Below are positions 58,557 to 64,000 of a stretch of DNA of 64,000 nucleotides, piece by piece. A program made the translations under genes and the position numbers. This stretch comes from an uncultured Nocardioides sp. GTDB lineage: Bacteria; Actinomycetota; Actinomycetes; Propionibacteriales; Nocardioidaceae. A model generated the notes under the pieces. That model worked only from the letters and a program-made list of their open reading frames with translations, was not told the DNA's origin and made no database searches. Where the stretch lies: positions 1,178,001 through 1,242,000 of the forward strand of contig NZ_CANKZF010000001.1 of NCBI RefSeq assembly GCF_947488515.1, read 5' to 3'. Position 1 is the first letter of the stretch; every line of letters starts with the position of its first letter.

Positions 58557-59015
58557 ATGATCGACACAGCGGAGCAGACCTTCCTCGACCTCGCGATCGA
58601 GCAGGCCAGGATCGGCTGGCAGGAGGGCGGCATCCCCATCGGGGCAGCGCTCGTCCATGACGGTGCGGTGCTCGCCGTCGGCCGCAACCGGCGCGTCCAG
58701 ATGGGCTCGGCGATCCGGCACGGCGAGACCGATTGCATCGAGAACGCCGGCCGCCTCCCGGCGCGCGTCTACCGGGCCAGCACCCTCTACACGACGCTCT
58801 CGCCGTGCTTCATGTGCGCCGGCACGTCGGTGCTCTACGACATCCCGCGCATCGTCATCGGGGAGAACCGGACCTTCGAGGCCTCCGAGTCGTGGTTGGC
58901 CTCGCGCGGGGTGGAGCTCGTCGTGGCCGACGACGCCACGTGCAAGTCACTGATGGACACGATGATCGCGGAGAAGCCCGAGCTGTGGGCCGAGGACATC
59001 GGGGAGGAGGCATGA
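58557..59015 (+). CDS. Cytosine deaminase-like enzyme (zinc CDA fold)
   Basis: The 152-aa enzyme belongs to the cytidine-deaminase-like fold of yeast cytosine deaminase. Zinc ligands are in HGETDC near residue 54 (His and the catalytic Glu) and PCFMC near 82 (two Cys). It converts cytosine to uracil. ATG at 58557 was chosen; the frame extends upstream to 58473 without a ribosome site. It overlaps the permease gene (ATGA), so they form one cytosine-salvage operon. Confidence 0.88.
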   Translation: MIDTAEQTFLDLAIEQARIGWQEGGIPIGAALVHDGAVLAVGRNRRVQMGSAIRHGETDCIENAGRLPARVYRASTLYTTLSPCFMCAGTSVLYDIPRIVIGENRTFEASESWLASRGVELVVADDATCKSLMDTMIAEKPELWAEDIGEEA

Positions 59016-60289
59016 GCACCACCACGTCCCGCACGACCGAGGTCATCGATCCCGACTACCCGGTCACCCCGGTCCCCCGGCACGCCCGCAAGTCCTTCAT
59101 CTCGCTCGCGGTCGTGCTCCTCGGGTTCACCGTCTTCACCCCGACCATGCTCGCCGGAGCCCAGCTCGGGGCGGCGTTCACGCTCTCCGAGCTGGTCCAG
59201 GTCATCCTGCTCGGCTCGCTCGTGCTCGGGGTCTACGTCGCGGTGCTCGGGTGGATCGGGGCTCGCACGGGCCTGACCACGGTCGTGATGTCGCGCTACG
59301 TGCTGGGCCAGCGGGGTGCCAAGCTCGCCTCGATCCTGCTCGGCGGCACCCAGATCGGGTGGTACGGCGTCGTCATCGGCACCATCGGCGACCTCACCGC
59401 GCAGGCGCTGAGCTGGGAGTCGTACCCGGCTCGTGCCGCCGTGATGATCCTCGCGAGCGCCCTGATGTGCCTCACCGCCTGCTACGGCTACCGCGGGATG
59501 TTCTGGGTCTCGGCGATCTCCACGCCCCTGATCCTGGTGCTCGCCTTCTGGGTGCTGCTGCGCTCGCTCGAGGAGGTCGGTGGCTGGTCGGGCCTCGCGC
59601 AGGTCGAGCCGGACGCCACGATGACCTGGTCGGTCGCGATCACCACCGTCGTCGGGACGTTCGTCTCGGCCGGCACGCAGGCACCCAACTGGACCCGTTT
59701 CGCGCGGACCGGCGGCCAGGCCGTCCTCGCGTGCGCGATCGGGTTCCTGATCGGCAACGGGCTGATGATCTTCTTCGGCGCGACGGGCGCGATGACCTTC
59801 GGCGAGGGCGACTTCGTCCTGGTGCTCTACAACCTCGGGCTCGTCGGGTGGGGCCTGTTCCTCCTCTTCGGCAACCTGTGGAAGTCGAACGCCGACACCG
59901 CCTACGCCTTCGGTGTCGCCGGCGCCGAGCTGTTCGAGAAGCCGTCCAAGCTGCCGTTCGTGGTCGGCGGCTCGGTCATCGGCACCGTGCTGGCCCTGGT
60001 CGGGGTGCAGAACCACCTCGTCGACTACCTGGTCCTGCTCGGTGTGTTCATCCCGCCCCTCGGCGGCGTCATCATCGGCGACTACCTCGCCCGCTGGCGC
60101 GCCGGCATGCCCGAGGGCCACCCGGTCGAGCCCTTCCACTGGGTCAACCTCGGGATCTACGCGCTGGCCAGTGCCCTCGCGTACGCCGCCAACGAGACCG
60201 GCTTCTTCGTCCCGCCCGTCATCGGGGTGCTGGTCGCGCTCGTCCTGGCCTTCGTGGTCGGGCGCCGGCGGGCCGGCAGCGTCGCCTGA
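59012..60289 (+). CDS. codB: Cytosine permease (NCS1 family)
   Basis: The 425-aa protein has about twelve transmembrane helices with NCS1 landmarks: ARKSFISLAVVLLGFT near residue 27, RYVLGQRGAKLAS near 94, and WTRFARTGGQA near 227. It imports cytosine for the deaminase. ATG 59012 overlaps the deaminase stop. A 12-bp hairpin follows its stop. Confidence 0.88.
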   Translation: MSTTTSRTTEVIDPDYPVTPVPRHARKSFISLAVVLLGFTVFTPTMLAGAQLGAAFTLSELVQVILLGSLVLGVYVAVLGWIGARTGLTTVVMSRYVLGQRGAKLASILLGGTQIGWYGVVIGTIGDLTAQALSWESYPARAAVMILASALMCLTACYGYRGMFWVSAISTPLILVLAFWVLLRSLEEVGGWSGLAQVEPDATMTWSVAITTVVGTFVSAGTQAPNWTRFARTGGQAVLACAIGFLIGNGLMIFFGATGAMTFGEGDFVLVLYNLGLVGWGLFLLFGNLWKSNADTAYAFGVAGAELFEKPSKLPFVVGGSVIGTVLALVGVQNHLVDYLVLLGVFIPPLGGVIIGDYLARWRAGMPEGHPVEPFHWVNLGIYALASALAYAANETGFFVPPVIGVLVALVLAFVVGRRRAGSVA

Positions 60290-60294
60290 CGCGC

Positions 60295-60339
60295 GGCACG
60301 CCGCCCCTGCGGGCTGACGCACCGCACGGGCGGCGTGCC
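60295..60339. terminator. 12-bp hairpin after codB
   Basis: GGCACGCCGCCC (60295-60306) pairs perfectly with GGGCGGCGTGCC (60328-60339) across a 21-base loop. No U-tract follows. It abuts the promoter of the next gene. Confidence 0.6.
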
Positions 60340-60343
60340 CCAC

Positions 60344-60349
60344 TAGGCT
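60344..60349 (+). promoter_or_regulatory. Leaderless promoter of the DNA ligase
   Basis: TAGGCT ends six bases before GTG 60356. Confidence 0.6.
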
Positions 60350-60355
60350 CGCGGT

Positions 60356-61477
60356 GTGGACCTTCCCGTGATGCCGCCGGTGCAGCCGATGCTCGCCAAG
60401 AGCGTCAGCGGCGTCCCCGACCCGGCGAAGCACGGCGGCCTCAGCTTCGAGCCCAAGTGGGACGGCTTCCGCTGCCTGGTCTTCAAGGACGGCGACGAGG
60501 TCGAGCTCGCCAGCCGCAACACCAAGCCGCTCACCCGCTACTTCCCCGAGGTCGTCGAGGCCGTCCGCCGCCAGCTGCCCGAGCGCATCGTGCTCGACGG
60601 CGAGATCTTCGTCGGCCTGCAGGGCCCGGAGGGGTGGCGGCTGGAGTTCGAGACGCTCCAGGAGCGGATCCACCCCGCCGCGAGCCGCGTCGACAAGCTG
60701 TCGGTCGAGACACCGGCCGGCTTCGTCGCCTTCGACCTGCTGGCGCTCGGCGACGAGTCCTTCATGGACCGCCCGCTCGCCGAGCGCCGCGCCGCGCTCG
60801 TCGAGGCGCTCGGCCACCTCGACGGGAGCGGCCCGTGCTTCCTCACCCGCACCACCGAGGACCCCGCCGAGGCGGAGCGGTGGTTCGAGGAGTTCGAGGG
60901 CGCAGGGCTCGACGGCGTCGTCGCCAAGCCGCTCGGGTCGGCGTACGAGCCCAACAAGCGCACCATGCTCAAGATCAAGCACGAGCGCACGGCCGACGTC
61001 GTCCTCGCCGGCTACCGCGAGCACAAGACCTCGACCCCCGAGGAGCCGCTGATCGGCTCGCTCCTCCTGGGCCTCTACGACGACGACGGCGAGCTGCAGC
61101 ACATCGGCGTCTCGGCCAGCTTCACCGCCGCGCGGCGCGCCGAGCTCTGGCACGAGCTGCAGCCTCTGGTCTGCGACATCGCCGACCACCCGTGGGGCCG
61201 GTGGAACGAGTTCCTCACCGCCAACCCCGACCGCGTCCCCGGCACCCAGAGCCGGTGGAGCGCCGGCAAGGACCTCGGGTTCACCGCCCTGCGCCCCGAG
61301 CGGGTGCTGGAGGTGAAGTACGACCACATGGAGGGTCGGCGGTTCCGGCACACCGCCCACTTCAAGAGGTGGCGCACCGACCGCGACCCGGAGAGCTGCG
61401 GCTACGGCCAGCTCGACGAGCCGGCGGGCTACGACCTCACTAGAATTCTCAGTACCGAACCCGGAGGCGAGTCATGA
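60356..61477 (+). CDS. ATP-dependent DNA ligase (LigC-like)
   Basis: The 373-aa enzyme has the nucleotidyltransferase motif I in FEPKWDGFR (lysine near residue 34) and further motifs including DGEIFVG, FVAFDLLALGD, EGAGLDGVVAK and MLKIKH. It has an OB-fold C-terminus with YDHMEGRRFRHTAHFKRW near 325. This small ligase type is used in actinobacterial repair, separate from the NAD-dependent ligase. GTG 60356 was chosen because of the leaderless promoter. It overlaps the next gene (ATGA). Confidence 0.9.
   Translation: MDLPVMPPVQPMLAKSVSGVPDPAKHGGLSFEPKWDGFRCLVFKDGDEVELASRNTKPLTRYFPEVVEAVRRQLPERIVLDGEIFVGLQGPEGWRLEFETLQERIHPAASRVDKLSVETPAGFVAFDLLALGDESFMDRPLAERRAALVEALGHLDGSGPCFLTRTTEDPAEAERWFEEFEGAGLDGVVAKPLGSAYEPNKRTMLKIKHERTADVVLAGYREHKTSTPEEPLIGSLLLGLYDDDGELQHIGVSASFTAARRAELWHELQPLVCDIADHPWGRWNEFLTANPDRVPGTQSRWSAGKDLGFTALRPERVLEVKYDHMEGRRFRHTAHFKRWRTDRDPESCGYGQLDEPAGYDLTRILSTEPGGES
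61441..61446 (+). promoter_or_regulatory. Internal promoter for the gene at 61474
   Basis: A good -10, TAGAAT, stands out in a local A+T-rich patch inside the end of the ligase gene. The implied start near 61453 gives a short leader with GGAGG before ATG 61474. Confidence 0.5.
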
Positions 61478-62058
61478 CCGACCACACCGACATCCCCGAC
61501 GACTCGATCCACGACGGGAAGGGCACGTACGACGTCGTGCTCCTCGTCGAGCAGGCCCTCACGGCCGCGGACGCGAAGCAGGTCCGCTCGCTGCACGCCG
61601 AGATCGAGGACACCGTCGTCTACCACGTCCTGCTGCCGCTCGAGGACGCCGCGGCCCGCATCGAGGCCTCGCTCGGCACCCTCGGTGCCGGCGACCTGAT
61701 GGCCGCGCCGGCGCTGGCGATGAACGACGTCGACATCGAGGCGCTGCGCCGCGAGTGCGAGGAGAACTCCTCCTCCGACCTGCACAAGACGCTCCTCGCG
61801 ATCCACGACGCCGGCGGGAAGGCGACCGGCAAGGTGACCTCCGAGCCGCCGGTCGACGCGCTCGCCGCGCTCGTCACCTCGGTCGACGCACGCGAGGCGA
61901 TCATCCTGACCCGCTCCCACGTGGTGGCGGAGTTCTTCCACGTCGACTGGACCTCCCGCGCCCGCCGCAAGCTCGGCGTCCCGGTCCTCCACCTGATCGA
62001 GCACGAGAACTTCGACGAGCAGGCCTCCGGCTCCGGCGAGGGCGTCACCGGCGTCTGA
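61474..62058 (+). CDS. Uncharacterised protein, possibly nucleotide-binding
   Basis: The 194-aa acidic protein has no membrane helix or signal. The layout DVVLLVEQALT... VVYHVLLPLED... AIILTRSHVVAEFFHVDW... VPVLHLIEH resembles alternating beta-strands of a universal-stress-like alpha/beta fold, but no clear motif is present. It has GGAGG before the ATG and overlaps the ligase stop. Function unknown; coupling to LigC could suggest a DNA-repair role, only by position. Confidence 0.6.
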   Translation: MTDHTDIPDDSIHDGKGTYDVVLLVEQALTAADAKQVRSLHAEIEDTVVYHVLLPLEDAAARIEASLGTLGAGDLMAAPALAMNDVDIEALRRECEENSSSDLHKTLLAIHDAGGKATGKVTSEPPVDALAALVTSVDAREAIILTRSHVVAEFFHVDWTSRARRKLGVPVLHLIEHENFDEQASGSGEGVTGV

Positions 62059-62070
62059 GCCCGCGAGGGG

Positions 62071-63168
62071 TCAGCGGCGCGTGACGCGGCGTACGACGGC
62101 GCGGCGGAGGATGGCGGCCGCCTCCCGGCCGCCCACGGCGGGCTCGGGCGCCCGCCGGGCCTTCTCGAGGTCGCGGCGCAGCTGCTGCACGGTCGCGCGC
62201 TGCGCGTCGCGCGCCTGACGCCCGGCGAGCGTGGACTCGGCCTTGGTGTGGTCGAAGGTGAGCGCGACGGCGTCGGCGTAGCGCGTGCGGTAGTCCTCGT
62301 GGATGTCGTCGAGCCGCGCGAGCGTGTCGACGTCGTGCGGCGTGGTCGTGAGCACGCCGAGCAGCTGCCAGACCTCCTCCGCCATGTCGCGCAGCCAGTC
62401 GGGCGTGCGGACGTCGTCCCAGGTGAGCTGCGACTTGCGCATCGAGGGCTCGATGAAGTCGTCGACCGGGTGGTGGTCCCGGTGCTCCGGCGAGGCCGAC
62501 AGGTCGGCGTTGAAGTCGAGCTCGAGCTGCTGCTGCACGGGCGCGAGGGCCGCGCGCCAGTCGGCCAGCAGGTCGACGTACCTCACGAACGAGCGCTTGG
62601 AGCCACGACCGGCCTGCTCGGTGAGGAGCGCGGCGTGCACCCAGCCGGCGACGTTGGACGTCTCCTTGGTGAGCCGCAGCTCCTCGGACTGGCTGGAGAG
62701 GTAGGCGATGTCCCGGGAGCCGACGACCTCGGCGGGGTGGCGCAGCGCGGTCAGCCAGCGCAGGTCGGCGCCCAGCTCGGCGCTGACGACCTCCCACACC
62801 TGGGCGAACCAGAACGCGTGCGGGTCCTTGACCAAGATCTGGTCGCCCGGCTGGTCGTACTCCGCCAGCTGGCCGGACAGCCACTCGTGCAGCTCACCGG
62901 TCGGGAGGCCGGTCCCGACGTGGCGCGCGACGATGTCGACGGCGGCCGGGCGGCTGTCGATGTTGAAGAGCGCGAGCTCCTTGAGGTGGCGCTTGTGGAA
63001 GTCGATGACCCACTGCGGCTCGTAGAACCCGCGCGGGTTGGTCTCCGACGCCTCGACCTCGGGCTGCGGCACGTGGAGGCCGAGCCGCTTCAGGGTGCCG
63101 GCGAGGGAGCTCGTGCCGCTGCGACCGGAACCAGACACCAGGACGAGCGGGGTGGAGGACGTCGGCAT
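62071..63168 (-). CDS. Sulfotransferase family protein
   Basis: The 365-aa product starts with the PAPS 5'-phosphosulfate-binding loop SGSGRSGTSSLAGTL near residue 12. The 3'-phosphate-binding region LRHPAEVVGSRD lies near 140. It also has QILVKDPHAFWF near 112. It is closest to large actinobacterial sulfotransferases acting on carbohydrates or lipids; a tail of Arg-rich helix lies at the C-terminus. ATG 63168 lies seven bases after a TAGGGT -10, so the message is leaderless. It may sulfate a cell-surface glycan. Confidence 0.82.
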   Translation of the reverse strand: MPTSSTPLVLVSGSGRSGTSSLAGTLKRLGLHVPQPEVEASETNPRGFYEPQWVIDFHKRHLKELALFNIDSRPAAVDIVARHVGTGLPTGELHEWLSGQLAEYDQPGDQILVKDPHAFWFAQVWEVVSAELGADLRWLTALRHPAEVVGSRDIAYLSSQSEELRLTKETSNVAGWVHAALLTEQAGRGSKRSFVRYVDLLADWRAALAPVQQQLELDFNADLSASPEHRDHHPVDDFIEPSMRKSQLTWDDVRTPDWLRDMAEEVWQLLGVLTTTPHDVDTLARLDDIHEDYRTRYADAVALTFDHTKAESTLAGRQARDAQRATVQQLRRDLEKARRAPEPAVGGREAAAILRRAVVRRVTRR

Positions 63169-63175
63169 GCGGGTC

Positions 63176-63181
63176 ACCCTA
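63176..63181 (-). promoter_or_regulatory. Leaderless promoter of the sulfotransferase
   Basis: TAGGGT on the minus strand ends seven bases before ATG 63168. Confidence 0.65.
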
Positions 63182-63201
63182 TCGGCCGATGTTGCTCCCC
63201 C

Positions 63202-63207
63202 TAGGAT
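63202..63207 (+). promoter_or_regulatory. Promoter -10 of the truncated glycosyltransferase
   Basis: TAGGAT at 63202-63207 implies a start near 63214 and a leader of about 30 nt to GTG 63244. Confidence 0.5.
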
Positions 63208-63243
63208 CGTGGCGACCCGCTCCCGGAGAGGACTGAGGACCAC

Positions 63244-64000
63244 GTGGCACTGACCGACAGGCTCGGCGGGAAGGTGCGCTCCGCGATGCGCCGGGCGCGC
63301 CGCGACGGGCCGCTCGACGTCGTCTACGTCCTCTTCAACGCCGACGGGATGGGCGGCACCGCGCGCTCCGGGATCGAGCAGGCCAACGCCCTCCTCGGCC
63401 TCGGCGAGGGCCACCGCGTCCGCATCCTCAGCATCACGCGCAGCGGCGACGCGACCCACTACCCGCTCGCCGACGGCCTCGAGGTCACCTACCTCGTCGA
63501 CGTACGCCCCGAGCGTCCCGTCGCTGTCTCCGGCGACCACCCGGCCGAGCTCGCCGAGCGCGAGTCCACGATCGTGCCGCGCAGCTGGGACGCGCTCTAC
63601 AACGCCCTCACCGACGCCACCGCGCGCGAGGCGCTCGGCAGCATCGAGGCCGACGTCCTCGTCACCACCACGCCGGAGCTGCTGGCGGTGGTCGCCCAGC
63701 TCGCGCCGGACGACGTCGCGCTGGTGCACCAGGAGCACCGGGCCTCCTCGAGCCGGGTCAACGACCTCGGCGCGCTGCTGCAGTTCGCCCCGCGGGCCGA
63801 CGTCGTCGTCTCGCTGACCGAGTCGATGTCACGCTGGCTCGCCGGACGCCTCGGCGGCGCCGCCCCCGAGCTGCAGGTCATCCCCAACCCGCTGCCCTCG
63901 CACCCGCAGCAGCGCTCCTCGCTCGACCAGAAGAAGTTCGTCACGGCCGGCCGACTGGCTCCGGAGAAGCAGTTCGAGCACGTCGTCGACGCCTTCTGGC
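63244..64000 (+). CDS. Glycosyltransferase (GT4-like), cut by the window end
   Basis: The 252 visible codons start MALTDRLGGKVRSAMRR and contain a GT4-like N-terminal domain (LFNADGMGGTARSGIEQAN near residue 30, which suggests a donor-acceptor loop). HQEHRASSSRVNDLG lies near 175, and VIPNPLP with the helix FVTAGRLAPEKQFEHVVDAF marks the donor-binding half (landmarks IPNPLP and GRLAPEKQ). No stop occurs before position 64000. GTG 63244 has GAGGA upstream. It likely belongs to another surface-glycan locus continuing to the right, and the neighbouring sulfotransferase would be its partner. Confidence 0.8.
   Translation, partial: MALTDRLGGKVRSAMRRARRDGPLDVVYVLFNADGMGGTARSGIEQANALLGLGEGHRVRILSITRSGDATHYPLADGLEVTYLVDVRPERPVAVSGDHPAELAERESTIVPRSWDALYNALTDATAREALGSIEADVLVTTTPELLAVVAQLAPDDVALVHQEHRASSSRVNDLGALLQFAPRADVVVSLTESMSRWLAGRLGGAAPELQVIPNPLPSHPQQRSSLDQKKFVTAGRLAPEKQFEHVVDAFW

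Noticed and set aside
58835..61360. 841-codon open frame on the minus strand
   Set aside because: It is the antisense shadow of the cytosine permease and DNA ligase, whose motifs and codon positions are clear; its own product is low-complexity with no motif.
1..64000. Exosortase, PEP-CTERM protein or LuxR/NarL regulator in the window
   Set aside because: No protein here shows the exosortase catalytic pattern or a LuxR-type helix-turn-helix; PucR at 56864 is far from the dyads and has another DNA-binding type.

Overview
The window is about 72% G+C with dense, overlapping genes, many GTG starts, leaderless promoters and the gene set glmU-prs-rplY-pth. This points to a high-GC actinobacterium, most likely of the Nocardioides type; that placement is inference, since no database could be searched.

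Layout. (1) Positions 1 to about 39,580 are one large locus for making, exporting and modifying a cell-surface polysaccharide. It holds a priming phosphosugar transferase, two chain-length (Wzz-like) proteins, an O-antigen-ligase/Wzy-like protein, a Wzx-like flippase, at least five glycosyltransferases, and a set for a diamino-uronic sugar (Gfo/Idh/MocA dehydrogenase, two DegT aminotransferases, two hexapeptide acyltransferases, an epimerase). It also holds polysaccharide and PIG-L deacetylases, secreted DUF4082 and beta-helix proteins, and a degenerate LytR-CpsA-Psr-like protein. Embedded in it is an acyl-carrier-protein module: two ACPs, a dedicated phosphopantetheinyl transferase, an AMP-forming ligase, a PLP decarboxylase, an asparagine-synthase-type amidotransferase and an NAD-synthase-like ligase. 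Several of these resemble genes that accompany exosortase-A systems, but no exosortase is present. (2) 39,599-46,335 is housekeeping: pth, rplY, pepN, prs, glmU. (3) 46,438-53,119 holds a hypothetical gene, a TreT-like trehalose synthase with a small coupled partner, a DUF4389 membrane protein, a zinc alcohol dehydrogenase, a tspO gene broken by an in-frame TAG, and two uncharacterised genes. (4) tRNA-Gln(TTG) is followed by a four-gene ABC transporter operon (53,404-56,858). (5) A PucR regulator diverges from a cytosine deaminase/permease pair. (6) An ATP-dependent DNA ligase, a small unknown protein, a sulfotransferase and a truncated glycosyltransferase end the window.

Regulation. The most striking signal is a recurring 16-bp dyad, roughly TRCCCM-N4-KGGGGA, at eight places, all inside the surface-polysaccharide locus and each next to a likely operon head. 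In seven promoters its centre lies 45.5-48.5 bp upstream of the 5' end of a recognisable -10 hexamer; in one clear and one weak case the distance is 30.5-31.5 bp. One site sits symmetrically between two divergent leaderless promoters. This looks like a single activator regulon covering the whole locus; the regulator itself is not in the window.

How it fits together. The operator-controlled operons encode sugar-nucleotide synthesis, assembly, flipping, polymerisation and secreted decoration or modification functions. The ACP module probably activates a small acid or amino acid and passes it to the glycan; its substrate cannot be read from sequence.
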